A DNA stretch of 64,000 bases from Armigeres subalbatus (taxonomy: Eukaryota; Arthropoda; Insecta; Diptera; Culicidae), in NCBI RefSeq assembly GCF_024139115.2, contig NC_085140.1, positions 17,677,085 through 17,741,084 on the forward strand, given 5' to 3'. Position 1 is the first letter of the stretch, and each line of letters starts with the position of its first letter. Under the pieces are notes generated by a model. It had not been told where the DNA came from and ran no database searches. It worked only from the letters and a program-made list of their open reading frames with translations. Positions 1 through 11,221 of the stretch are shown here, in pieces. Position numbers and translations under genes: made by a program.

Positions 1-412
1 AACAAATGACGTCGATATTTCATCTGCAACCCATACACTTGATTTCGATCCGTCCAACGTTATACGAATCAACCGTATCAGTTTCGCCGGAAAACCATGT
101 TCTAGCATAATTTGCCATAATTCATTCCGTTTCACTGAATCGTACGCCGCCTTGAAATCAATAAACAGTTGATGTTTCTGCAAGTTATTTTTCAAGGATT
201 TGTCTCAGGGTAAACATTTGATCCGTCGTTGATCGGCCCTCACGAAAACCTGCTTGGTATTCGCCGACGAAGGACTCTTCAAGAGGTCTCAATCTGTTGA
301 ACAGAATACGGGACATAATTTTGTACGCCAAATTAAGGAGGGTTATTCCTCGGTAATTGGCGCACTCCAGTCTGTGCCCTTTCTTGAAGAGAGGGCAAAT
401 GAGGCCGTCCAA
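1..412 (-). pseudogene. Reverse transcriptase N-terminal part of RTE copy 1
   Basis: The frame from 412 to 185 encodes CANYRGITLLN and NRLRPLEESFVGEYQAGFR followed by GRSTTDQMFTLRQILEK. These are hallmark blocks ahead of the catalytic palm in RTE-like and other non-LTR reverse transcriptases. Below 185 the similarity continues in another frame (FKAAYDSVKRNELW-like reading, 170-110) to the window edge. A short indel near 185 separates the two. The catalytic FADD box would lie outside the window, to the left. Confidence 0.75.
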
Positions 413-563
413 CCAGCTAGCAGGAATTTCCTCGTCTTCCTATATTTTCGACATAATATGGTGCAGAACTTCATAAAGCAGCTCACTGCCATGTTTGAGA
501 AGTTCAGCCGGGAGCTGCTCCTTGCCCGCAGCCTTATTGTTTTTCAGCTCTTTAACAGCTTTT

Positions 564-1463
564 TTACCTCATTACAGCTTGTCCATCGTCGCTAATATTT
601 ATTCTGCTCACCGATGCAACGTCTCTTCCACTATTCAACAAAGTCTCGAAGTGTTGCTTCCACCTGGCAGCCACTTCGGTTTTACCTGTCAGCAAATTCC
701 CTTGTTGGTCGTTGCACATGACGGGAGATGACGTTGTTTTTCTCCGCACGCTATTGACAGACTCATAGAACATCCGCATATCGTTCTGCTCCATTTTTTC
801 CTGCGCCTCGCTAATCACTTGTTCTTCAAATTCTTTCTTCTTCCTACGGTGGGTTCGTTTTACGGCCGCTCTTGCTTCCTTGTACCGATCCCTATTCGAT
901 CGGGTAGCCGACACCAACATCCGGCTTCTGGCAACGTTCTTTTCGTCTGTCACTCTCTGACACTCCACATCGAACCAACCCGTCCTGGGTCGCCTCTGTG
1001 CAGTGCCTATCACATCTTGTGCTGTTGTGCTCACCGCTTCATGGATCGACTCCCATAGATCGTTGATGTTGTCGCTAACGTTGATTGAATTTATCCGATC
1101 TTCGAGCTTCTGGCGGTACTCAGCCGATACTCCTTCTGCCGACAATCGCTGGATATTGTAACGCATCGTTCGCTGTGATCTTTCGTTCGATACAGTTGAC
1201 AACCGTGATCGAATTTTACTGACAACGAGGTAGTGATCAGAGTCAATGTTCGGACCTCTGAATGTCCAACATCCGAGTAATGGCGCCCATCCACCAGAAC
1301 ATGGTCTATCTGGTTGCAAGTTTCACCATTTGAGTGTCTCCAGGTGTGCTTTCGGATATTCTTTCGTGCAAAGTAGGTGCTACTGATGGCCATCCCTCTG
1401 GCAGCAGCGAAATTTACTAGCCGTAGGCCGTTGTCATCGGTAGCGGAGTGAAGGCTCTCCCTA
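564..1463 (-). pseudogene. Endonuclease and linker region of RTE copy 1
   Basis: Two overlapping minus-strand frames (1393 to 1091 and 1319 to 564) give the end of an exonuclease/endonuclease/phosphatase-type domain. Visible signs are NQIDHVLVDGRH, then the C-terminal catalytic motif DSDHYLVVSKI, in which the SDH aspartate and histidine are kept. A basic linker follows, leading to the RT. In an active element this enzyme nicks the target DNA. The frame changes around 1260-1320, where an IDMRT-like piece present in copy 2 is missing, so no intact protein is made. Confidence 0.75.
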
Positions 1464-1473
1464 CCGATTATGG

Positions 1474-4400
1474 TTGTTTGACAATATCTAAAACGTCAGA
1501 GAGTGGGACAAAAACGGATTTTATGAGCCACCAGAAGGATACGAGCTCGAAACAAATTCTGCTGAGGATGCCAGATCTTTCGGCACGTATTATTTCTATG
1601 AAAATTCAAATGTTACCAAGTTTCGTGCATACATCGAAGCATCGATAAGGAATTAAGCCATTGACACCTATTTGAGGATTGAGCACCACTTCGAGCATAG
1701 ATTCTTTTTTTCAAGGACTGCATACTGTAGCTAATGTGCGATTCTTAACGTAGTTATACACCCAACCAGCGAATATGTATCAGATTTTCCAACAATTCTG
1801 TATAAGAACCTATCAAAACTTGTATAAGAACAGACACGCATATCATTTTCTACTTGTAAACTTCTTCAGAATTTTGACGACAACAAAACACTGAAGATGC
1901 TTTCAAGTAGGTAACGAAATACTTTTCTGTTGATACAAACAAGTTAAACATAGTTAAAGTAAATAGAAGAATTGTAAAATATTATAATTGGTAAATTTAC
2001 TCCCAAAACGCTCAAAACATAATAAATCAAATTTAAACATATTTAAAAGATTAAGAAGTAAACTTAAAACTGATTTATCAGTAAAATGTAGATTCAACCT
2101 TATTTCCTTCGAGGAAGTGTCAACTACTTTGCTTTCTACCTGGGTATGGTGATAAATCCTTTGACAAATGGTTGTTAGGGCACCGCTTTTTAGGTTTTTT
2201 ACTTTATTCAAAATCGAACTAGATCAAACACTCCCGTCCGTTTTCTTTTCCCCGTTACATGGATAAAATCTGGTTTAATTGATGTTGCTGCTATCTCCGT
2301 GTTTGGACCGAGATCACAGGTCATAAATTTCCAGCATTACACCCTTTCCACCAGTTCGAATCTTTATAAATGACCAACCTTTTTTTTTTGCTTCTTGGAA
2401 CGAAACTTCAAAGGTCTTTCGTTTTTTTTCTGCTCGCCCTCTCCGGTAGAATTCTACACCCTTTGTGCGGTGGGATTACGGAAGAAGCCTCTGCCTGCTC
2501 ACATGTGTATTTCTTCTGCGTATCCATGTCTCGCCCTTGGAAACCCATTCACCGAAATCCGTTATGGTTTCTAGGCAGTAAATGGAATAGAACTACTGAC
2601 TGTTGTTGAGCATGCGTGTTTTTATTTTGGGTGAAGGCACTGAGGATTCAGACCATAAGCCCGCAGCCTCTACCGGAAAACAATTTCTGTTTTCGTGTTC
2701 AACAGGCCCTTTTTGAAGCAAAACAAAACCGGTGCTAACAGGGGTAATAAAGTGGGCTATTTATCTCAAACAGCTTTACCGGTTTGGTGAGCGAGCGACT
2801 CAAATCTCTGCTGGCTGTTTGTTATGATGCTTTGTGGTGTGGTACTAAGAAACGATCGATCTCGTCACCTTGCGAATTAAAATGGCGAACGGTGGGTGGC
2901 AGTTGCAGTCGGATTGATGAGATCATTTCGCACGAAATTACGTGTTCATTTGCGAGAGCTTCGCCGACACTAAAAACGGAAAGTTTTTAGCACCTTTAGC
3001 CACGGATTTATTCGATCCGAGACCACCACTTAGTTAACTCATTCCGATCGAAATAACAATCCAATCAATACCCGAGAGCTGTGGACGGCGGTAACCTTCA
3101 GTGTCCGGATTCTTTACGAATTTCCTGCAGCTGCGAGCCGATGTGGGACGCTGAATAATGAAGGGGTTGGTATTTTTGGATCTATCAGGGACACCCGATG
3201 ACGGCGCTTCTGTTTGATCACCGTGACCTGAAAAAATGGGACTTTCGGTGCGAGTTGCAGGTGACGAATGGGACTGAGCTGTTTTATTGCACAGATTAAA
3301 TGGAAACGACGAACGACCAACTACGAGAATGTTACCTTCGAATGTCGATCAATTGGTTCAATGCTCTTGGCAGAGTAATAACATTCTCAGTTTTCCAGCG
3401 TGTGATTGACTCACGCTTTCGTACTCGTACGCCTACGCTCTAGTCTGGTTGTCTGTTTACACGAAGGGCATGAGTAAGTTCAACCTACTTTCGTTCGGAT
3501 TTCATAATTATATACATATGTGCTGTCCAACCATAATCAACATTCGTTAGAATCATATTTGATTGATGATACAAAATACCTTTTTCAAGTTAGTTAAGCC
3601 TTTCCTTCTAGTCTTAAGCCATGCTTATTATATATAAACCTTCAGAAATCGAACCAAAATAATCTTTGATGATTGGATGCTGCATTATTTCTAAGCTAAA
3701 TTTTATCTCAGGATCATCAGGGTGCCTCAATTATTTGTCATGTTTGAATTATATTTCGTTGATGTAATTTTAATACTCAGCTTACATAATTTAGATTATT
3801 TGTCTTATAAAAATTATTTCAAGTAATGCTATCAAAATGTTACACAATTGTTTTTAAGAAAGCTTATTTTAGCACAAAACTACTATGCACATTTTTGTTT
3901 TATTTATTATGTCGCATTATTTTAGGGGTTTGAACCTTGTACAACCTCAAAGTAAATCGACTAATATTGCAGCATTCATCAGTTACGCGTTGATTTAATC
4001 CTTTACCGCCTTATTATAAATCAATCCATCATCGTTACCATCTTGCACTACCATTCCGTGAAGGTACGAAACCTTAAAGCGTCGTGATGCCTACCCTTCA
4101 ATCCAATTACAGTCACTCGGATTTGAAGCCGTTAGCCACTTTGTCCAGAAGCCTTCCCGGCGATTATCCCTACAGGTAATCTTGTTAGGATTTCCATTTC
4201 GCCTTGAGCCATCAATCGAACCAGTCAGCCAGCGGCGGCGGACGGATGTACTTATTAAATTGTCTTTAAACGAAATGCAACCCAAGCCAGCCAGGCGGAT
4301 TCAAATTCGATTGGGATAGCAATTCTGCCTTCCTTTTCCAAAGCGCTGGTAAGACCAACGCAGCGGCGCGGCAATCGATTGAATAACAATTACATCAATA

Positions 4401-5529
4401 ATTTCTCCGGTTGCCCACTCGCTCAGCTTCGACACTTTCGACCTGTTTCTGAACGTGTGTATGAGCTTTAAGTTTTAGGGCCCGGCCCGCCGTACTGCAA
4501 TTGAACAAAAGGAAAATCGTGTTTATAGCTTCGTAACCGCTTGGTCCAGCCTTTCCTTTCGGAATTAGAGTGGAGAATAACAACAACGCTGTGACTGCTG
4601 CCCACCCACCTTCTGTGAAAGCTGTTCGGTATGTTGCGTAACCAATTGAGCCGGACGTTTCTTGTTCGAATGGCCAGAACCACTGGCATCATCATCATCA
4701 TCATCGCTCATGACAAACAAGAGCCTTAAAAACTATTGCGTAGGAAATCTTGTTCACCATTGAGTAATGGCTCGGCATTATACACATGTGGCATAAACAA
4801 CGCTCTCGACATCCGAGCGGGACGGTTTGCTACTTAGGGATCGAATTTTTACACCATTTCTGTGGCTCGGCCACTCGAGTCGAGAGTGCGACAGCTGCCA
4901 ATCTGGTGACAAAGTTTGTCAAGTGCCCTCGAGGGTAACAACTTTCGTTACGCCACGTCTCGATCCCGAAATGGAGGAAAATCCACCAAAAAAAAAAGGA
5001 CAAACCTCTCATAAAGACGGCAAATGTGTGTTTGTTTTATGGGGTTTTCAGGATAACAACAACAGATCCCTCAAGCTGGTCGGTGGTAGGCCAAATCATA
5101 GATGCGAGTGATTATCAGTAGTTTTGTTTCACACGACATTTTCGGTTAGTACAGGAAAATACGTTTTAGTAATTAAATGAAATTTGAGTTTATCGTTTAA
5201 CGGATTTTGTTTTCCCACTGGCATATCCCTTTGCCCATAAATTTGTCACAGTCAATACTAGTTTTCCCTCATTAAAAAGTTTCATGGGATTCGTACAGAT
5301 GATCTTCTTATTTTCACCGGTACAGGCATACCCCTATAGTACGTACTCTTCGTAATCTTAGAACGGTGTACAATCTAGCGACTGAAAAAGTTTACGTTGT
5401 TATAAAAACTCAACTCCGTTTTGGAAAAATGGAAATGACTGCCTGAGATTAGATGTCTTGTGCGATGGCTACTATGATCTGTGGCAGCTTATGATATTAA
5501 ACTGATATTAAAGATCTTTCCGATTCACA
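1474..5529. other. Mostly unique DNA without a recognised gene
   Basis: I see no convincing coding exon, RNA gene or repeat copy shared with the rest of the window. The longest open frames (85-97 codons) lack recognisable domains and have no splice-site support. Base composition alternates between AT-rich (1750-2220, 3480-4010) and more mixed, CpG-containing stretches (2400-3450, 4020-5110). The mixed stretches look like ordinary single-copy intergenic or intronic DNA. Confidence 0.5.
4688..4705. repeat. (ATC)n microsatellite
   Basis: Six ATC triplets in a row are seen after CACTGGC. This is a simple trinucleotide tract with no evidence of coding use. Confidence 0.9.
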
Positions 5530-5860
5530 TTTACACCATTCTTTTGTGAGCGTCTCACCAATGCATAGGAAGAAACTCTTGTCTGCGGCTGTCCCACCAC
5601 GCATAATTGTGATCCATCCGATCACTATTCTTTTTGTGGGTGTCTCACTAACGCATTGGGAGGAACACTTGCGTTTGGGTGTCCCACCACGCAGGATTGT
5701 GATCCACATGTGCAGATGCACAATTGCATAATTCTTCTTGAGTCCTGCGAACGTCAATCCACGCAGGATTGTATTCCACCCAATCCACAATTATACTATT
5801 TTTCTTGTGGGCACCCCACAAACGCAAAGGAAAAATCTTGCGTGCGGGTGTTGGTAGAAT
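5530..5860. repeat. ~100-bp degenerate repeat, cluster A
   Basis: About three diverged units share the landmarks GTGTCCCACCACGCA, then AATTGTGATCCA, then CACAATTACACCATTCTT, then CTCACCAACGCATAGGAAG. The same landmarks recur in clusters B, C and D. Each unit contains an imperfect dyad in which AATTGTG-GATC faces GATC-CACAATT. On the minus strand the units translate as a repeated WITI-RGGT peptide; I regard this as a by-product. Confidence 0.75.
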
Positions 5861-6509
5861 CATACTCAAACCTCAATCATCGAGACTTCATGCACGTGCT
5901 AACTCGCTTGCGATCGAGTAGTTTTGTTTACATATGGATTTTAGCAAATATACTCTATTACCAATATAGTCTACTCTGGCTGATTTGACGAGACAACGCA
6001 GTAGCGCCGCGGTGTCACAAAAGGCAAGCAATGTAATGAAGAGACATTCCGAGGGGTTCTTAAACTTATGATTCAATATGCAGTATATCATTTCGAAATA
6101 ATATGCTAGAAATAATCCCATGTCCCCATTTTGATATCTGAGCTCAAAATTAAAATTTTGAAAAAGTAATTCAAATTTTCAAAAATTGTAAAAATGGTGT
6201 AATTTTTGCAATTATCGCACCCCTTGGCTATCGTTTTCAGGCGTTAGTTACCTTTTGTGACGCAAGATGGTGTGAATGTGCTGTCTCTTGCCTAATATAT
6301 GGGGATTCACGAAGTGGACTATATTTAGCCACTGTTTTAGGCGAAAAAAGTTAATTAAATACATTCAACAGAGAAGAACACGTAAAAATCATGCAATGTT
6401 ACAAATCGCGATTCGAATTATGAGCGATTTTCTGGGCCACGATTCTGATGGAATTTGACTCACACATGATTTGAATCGCAGAAGAGATATGAGAATTTGA
6501 GATTTTACC
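5861..6509. other. AT-rich spacer, nothing recognised
   Basis: No gene or clear repeat is visible between repeat clusters A and B. A short run near 6150-6190 alternates AAAATTTTGAAAAA-like words and is low complexity. Confidence 0.5.
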
Positions 6510-6905
6510 AACACTGGCCACCACCCAAAGCTGTAATGCGTCCGATCCATAATTACACTATTCTTTCAGGTATCTCACCAATGCAGCAACTTTTACGTGC
6601 CATCATGCAGAATTGTAACCCATCCGATTCGCAATTACATCATTCTTCTTGTGGGCATCTTAGCAACGTATGGGAAGAAACTTTTGCGTACGGGTATCCC
6701 ACCATGCAGAATTGTGATCGTTGCGATCAACAATTACTCTATTCTAGCAGGTGTACCACGCAAAGGAACGAACTTGTATATGCGAGCGTCCCACCACGCA
6801 GAATTGTGATGTTCTGATCCACAATTACACCATTTTTCTTGCAGGTGTCCCACCAACGTAGTATTTTTACACTTGGGCGTCCCACCATGAAGAAATGTAT
6901 TACAG
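6510..6905. repeat. ~100-bp degenerate repeat, cluster B
   Basis: Four to five diverged units of the cluster A family are seen. Repeated words are CATGCAGAATTGTGATC, ACAATTACACCATT and GTCCCACCA. Spacing between equivalent words is irregular, which points to internal deletions. Confidence 0.75.
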
Positions 6906-6939
6906 GGTGGCGGTTCATTCCTTTTCCTTTCTTAGATAA

Positions 6940-7605
6940 TTCATTAAGCCAAACATTAATTTTTCAGGAAACTCTTTTAAAAATTTCTTTTAAAAAAACT
7001 TAAGGAAAAAATCCGTCTGAATTTTATTTAGGAATTCCATCTGAAACTCTTTCTTTCAAAAATCCTTGAGAAATTTCTGGAATTCTGCCCTAAATTACTC
7101 CAGGTATTCCATTCGAAACTCGTACACCAATTCTTCCTTTGGAAAATCCATTCCCTCGTGAATCTATCCATTGAATAAATAAAAAATTTCATCCGGAAAT
7201 TCCTCCAAAAATTCTAGGAATTTCCGAAAAAAAATCCTAAAGAAATTTCCGAATATATTTCTAAAAAAAACTCAGGAAGAAATTCGAAAATATTTTTGAA
7301 AAGTCTTTTGGATTTTTTTTCCAGAAGTTTCATCGAAAATTCTAATAGGAATGCGATCGAAAATTCATTAAGGAATTCCTTCGGAATATTTTCCGATAAT
7401 TACTGAATTTTTAAAAGTTTTTTTTTCAAGTAATTTTGGAATGAATTTCCAGTGCAATTTAAGAAAAATTCTCTAAAAAACATTGAAAGGATTTTTTCAC
7501 TGAAAAGGAAGAAATATTTGATGAAATTCCTGAAGGAAAATCCGAAAGAATTCCGTAAGGTAATTCTAAAGGAATACAAAACGTAGATGAGACAAATAAA
7601 ATGAT
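6940..7605. repeat. Degenerate AT-rich minisatellite, left part
   Basis: The stretch is built from short related words such as GGAATTCC, GAAATTCCT, AAATTTCTGGAAT and CCGAAGAAATTT on both strands. No unit is conserved enough to fix a period. The part after 7788 continues in the same style, so the palindromic retroposon at 7606-7787 has split one array. Confidence 0.65.
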
Positions 7606-7787
7606 CTGTCATAAGACGAGTTTATACAATCCCATTGAATTCCACCACTTAATTGTATCTTGACAGATACGTATTTCGACCTAAAAAGTAAGGCCGTCTT
7701 CAGTGTCTCGTACTTGACTCGACTTGTATAAACTCGTCTTATGACAGGTGAAAACATTCCACTAAAAAGCTCAAAATAATTTTCTTA
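7606..7787 (+). mobile_element. Palindromic retroposon, copy A
   Basis: Outer inverted repeats CTGTCATAAGACGAGTTTAT and ATAAACTCGTCTTATGACAG enclose one full arm and only the end of the other, so the hairpin is internally deleted. After the second arm comes the family's asymmetric tail, GAAAACATTCCACTAAAAAG to AATTTTCTTA (7748-7787). Flanks are CAAATAAAATGA on the left and CAAAATAAAATGA on the right, a 12-13 bp direct repeat with one base of slippage. Strand is given so that the tail is the 3' end. No protein is encoded. Confidence 0.8.
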
Positions 7788-8110
7788 TCAAAATAAAATG
7801 AATTTCTGAAGGAATTTTCGAAGGATTTCATAAAGGAATCCTGGAATAAATTTCCTAAATTATTTCTGGATGAATTTCCTGAGGAATTCCGGGAGGTTTT
7901 CAGACAGAATTCCTGGAGACTTGCTAAAAACATTCCTGGAGGAATTTTTGAAGATATTTTCGAAGAAAAGCCTGAAGAAAATCCCGAAGCTATTCCTATT
8001 GAAATTTCTGACGAAATTTCTAAATACGTCCAGGAATTTCTCTGGCAATTCTTGCAAGAACTTCTTCGAAAATATATCCGGAAATTTATTGAATTTGAAA
8101 AATCAGATTC
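7788..8110. repeat. Degenerate AT-rich minisatellite, right part
   Basis: This continues the array of 6940-7605 with words such as GAAGGAATTTTCGAAGGATTT, TTCCTGAGGAATTCCGGGA and TCCTGGAGGAATTTTTGAAG. Open frames on both strands come from the low stop frequency of the repeat. Confidence 0.65.
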
Positions 8111-8409
8111 AAAATTCACAAATTTTTACGTATACATATATGCAAATTTTATGAAAATATTCAATTTGATGGGTCACGTGCCCCATCGTGCACCAGTTCA
8201 ACTCCGCCAGTGCTCACAAGAAAGAAAATCTATCCTTCTCAAGTTATGAGGCGAGTTATTTGATAGCTTGTTAGTGGCTCATTGCCCTATGACATATGTC
8301 CCATTTATTATAACAATAAAACGTGTATTTTCGACTTTTTATTTGTACAAACAGGTTGACAATAGTTCACTGATAATTCCAGGTTTCCCAGGTTTTTCCA
8401 TGTAGTCGA

Positions 8410-8745
8410 CACCCTATGTTATCCATCCGATTCACAATTACACCATTCTTCTTGTGAGCGTTTCACCAATGCATAGGAAGGAACGGTTCCGGGTGTCCCA
8501 CCACGCTGAATTATGATAGTTTTGATGTACAACTGTACTATTCTTTTTGCAGGTGTCCCTCCAACGCAGAATTGTGATCTCACCGATCCACAGCTACATT
8601 ATTCTTCTTTGCGGGCGTCTCGCCAACGCTGAGGCAGAAACTCTTGCCTGTGGATATCCCACCACGCAGATTTGTAATCCATCCGATCCACAATTTTTTT
8701 TTCCTGTTCGGATGTGCCACTGCGACCAGTTATTAGATCTATTGT
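8410..8745. repeat. ~100-bp degenerate repeat, cluster C
   Basis: About three units with TCACAATTACACCATTCTT, GTGTCCCACCACGC, ACGCAGAATTGTGATC and CATCCGATCCACAATT. It belongs to the same family as clusters A, B and D. Confidence 0.75.
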
Positions 8746-8772
8746 AGCATTACCCGTGTCCTTAGTGTATAA

Positions 8773-8940
8773 GGGATCGTACACTAATTACGTAAGCACT
8801 TATGGGGGGAGGGGGGTCACCTATTTTCTTACGTTCCATGTAAATAAAAAATGATTTGTATGGGAAAAATCTTACATGGGGGGAGGGGGGTGGTTTTGAA
8901 AACCCCAGAAAAAATGCTTACGTAATTAGTGTACGGTCCC
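8773..8940. mobile_element. PIF/Harbinger-like MITE, copy 1
   Basis: The ends are GGGATCGTACACTAATTACG and CGTAATTAGTGTACGGTCCC, imperfect inverted repeats of about 27 bp. TAA precedes (8770-8772) and TAA follows (8941-8943), matching the TWA target duplication of PIF/Harbinger elements. The 168-bp body is non-coding and has purine-rich GGGGGGAGGGG runs. A diverged relative lies at 25047-25196. Confidence 0.75.
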
Positions 8941-8943
8941 TAA

Positions 8944-9605
8944 GTGCATGTCGAATTTCTCCATTACTATTGAGAAGCAATGCAGTATTGTTTTCGATAC
9001 AGTTCTTGTTTTGTAATGACAAGGTCCCACTATTTACCCTTCACAGGAAGCAATCCCATTGAAGGCGCGCCCCTAGTCAATAGGAAATCAATCCTTTCTC
9101 GAGAAAACAGAACAGTAATACTGTTATTTGGCTATGCATCGGATCCCTAGCCACATACTTGTCTTGCTTCTAGAATATCACCAGTAAAGCTACAAACCGG
9201 GGCTTTAGTTCTATCTATAAAACCATTTCTCGCTAAAGAATTTGTTCAGTAATAATAATTTCCGTGTGTTCCTCTCACTACCATTGTTAACAGTTCATGA
9301 AGAGTTAGTACGCATTAAACCCCCTAACTCGTTTTTTTTTTCCAGTGATCAAATAAGCCTAGGATGGGTACCCAGGTTTTTCTTTTCAACTAATTGCTGG
9401 AAAGTTGCTTCCGCTGCATACAGTTCAGCCTCAAACAAACGATGGGAATTCGAGTCTTTCAACTATCTGCAGGGTAGCGAGGACTAAATACGATGAATCC
9501 TTAATTACCACAACTTATTGCCCTTGCTCGGAAAATGGATTAAGCTAGGGCTCTGTTTGGTAGATCTTACACCGTAACACAGTACGTCAAAGTAATCTAC
9601 CGTGT
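8944..9605. other. Unassigned spacer
   Basis: No gene or shared repeat is recognised. Open frames on the plus strand (8856-9062, 9242-9487) have no identifiable domain. Confidence 0.45.
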
Positions 9606-10245
9606 TACGTGTTCTTTTGTGAGCGTCTCACCAACGCATAGAAAGAAACCCTTGCGTGTGAGTGTTCAACTACGCAGAATTGTGATCGTTTCGACCCACA
9701 ATTGCGCTATTCTTCTGGCAGGTGTTCCAGCAACGCAGCTGAAGGTACTTTTACATACGGGCATCCCACTTTGCAGAATTGTAATCTTTCTGATCAACAA
9801 TTACACCATTCTTCTTGCGGGCGTCTCTCCAACTATTGTCTATGATTGCCTGTGATTACAGGTGTGATCCACAATTACAAGTGTCCCACCAACGCATAGG
9901 AAGAACGTTTTCATGCGGGTGTCCCACCATGCAGAATTAAAATTCACCCGATCCACAATTACACCATTTCTCTGGTGGGCGTCTCAACAATGCATAGCAA
10001 GAAAATCTTGCGTACGGGTGTCCCACCATGCATAATTGTGATCTTTTCGATTTACAATTACAGTATTCTTCTAGCGAGCATTCCTCATGCCTGTGGGTGT
10101 CTCACCACACAAAATTGTGATCTGTCCGATTCATAATTACAACTTTCTTTTTGTGATCATGATCATTTCCCCTGCCTGCGGGTTTCCCACCATTGTGATC
10201 CCATTAATAATTACACAATTTCTCTTGTGGACGTCCCGAAGAAGA
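9606..10245. repeat. ~100-bp degenerate repeat, cluster D
   Basis: This is the largest cluster, with about six or seven units. Equivalent GTGTCCCACCATGCA words at 9917 and 10018 lie 101 bp apart, which gives the best estimate of the period. Other spacings vary because of indels. The unit holds the same AATTGTGATC / GATCCACAATT dyad. Confidence 0.8.
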
Positions 10246-10444
10246 CAATTTTCAGAAACAACCTTTATGAAGCAAACTGAGTTTCGACAATTATCTAATG
10301 ATTATTCAAAACATAGAATGACTTACTAAGTTTTCTTCTTCCAACTTTTCTAACTCGCTAATTTGATTACCACTGAGTATGGTAACTATGAGAACTGCGT
10401 GCGAAAAAAATAGCCTTTATTTATTGTCGTTTGTCGCTCAAAGC

Positions 10445-10700
10445 GTCTGTCAATTGAACGTTTTGTGGGTATGTATTTAAAAAATACAAAATCACCGTCT
10501 TCGACCAGAGGTCGCACAGACTGAACACTTAACATCTAGCATGAGACAACGGACAAGACATTTACACAACACCCAGTGGACCAGTGGAGAATTTTTCATT
10601 TTACGAAAAGTTTTCTCTTTAACCTGGGCGGGAATCAAACCAACACTCCACAGCACATGCGTCTAGACGACTGGCGTCGCACAATTTTCAAATATTTGTA
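10445..10700 (-). mobile_element. Probable tRNA-derived SINE
   Basis: Read on the minus strand, a B-box-like GGTTTGATTCC (10631-10641) is preceded by a tRNA-like stretch around CGTCTAGACGCATGTGCTG. It is followed by CGCCCAGGTTAAAGAG and a non-tRNA body running to about 10445. This is the layout of a tRNA-derived SINE: pol III promoter, then unrelated body. The A box is weak. Neither exact ends nor target duplications were found, so limits are approximate. Confidence 0.5.
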
Positions 10701-10998
10701 GAAAAGGGACAGGTGTTCGATATCGCCAACACTGCCAAATCTGCCCCGCAAACACAGAAACAGAGACTTTGAAAGATGTAGAAATTCCTTCAAACTATGT
10801 CGGAAAATTGGGGTCTCCAATAGCCTTGCGAGTAAATGCGTAGGATTGTTAATCCGGATATGGCGAGTTCAATTATTGATCCGGTCTAGAACTAAGTTAA
10901 AAAGCAGTCCAAGCTCCAGTTGGAATGTAGAGCCATTTCGTTGCGCACATTCAAATCTACAGTGAAGTGGAGATTTTATTATTGCATAATAATTACAA

Positions 10999-11221
10999 AT
11001 AGGGGAACGGTTCGCCACTTCATCTCATAGCTCCTATTTCCATCCCATCAAAAACAAAGCAATGGAGAGGAATTTGGTTTGTTTATTATTTTTGTGATTT
11101 TTTTCAGCAGTGAGCACGAATGTTGACAAAAAGAAGCGACGAATTTGGTGTCGTATTTCTTTGTTTAGCAATGAGATGGATATATGTACAGTGAGATGGA
11201 TATCGGAACAGTTCCCCTATT
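10999..11221. mobile_element. Short MITE with TA-type ends
   Basis: TAGGGGAACGGTTC on the left faces GGAACAGTTCCCCTA on the right, an inverted repeat of about 15 bp. If the flanking TA is the target duplication, the element itself starts GGGGAAC. The body (~220 bp) is non-coding. The class is not certain; TA duplication would suit a Tc1/mariner-related MITE. Confidence 0.5.

Larger units (their letters stand above)
1..1473 (-). mobile_element. RTE-type non-LTR retrotransposon, 5'-truncated copy 1
   Basis: The strand reads as a non-LTR retrotransposon coding first for an apurinic-type endonuclease and then for reverse transcriptase. It matches positions 51809-53223 of a second, longer copy in this window almost base for base. 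Similarity stops sharply after CTACCGATTATGG near 1473. Since the coding strand is minus, that break is the 5' side, which is the usual 5' truncation of target-primed insertions. The 3' part lies outside the window. The frames are broken, so the copy is dead. The RTE assignment comes from the endonuclease and RT wording and is an inference. Confidence 0.85.

Noticed and set aside
4091..4285. Short basic frame as a host gene
   Set aside because: 64 codons with no domain or splice support.
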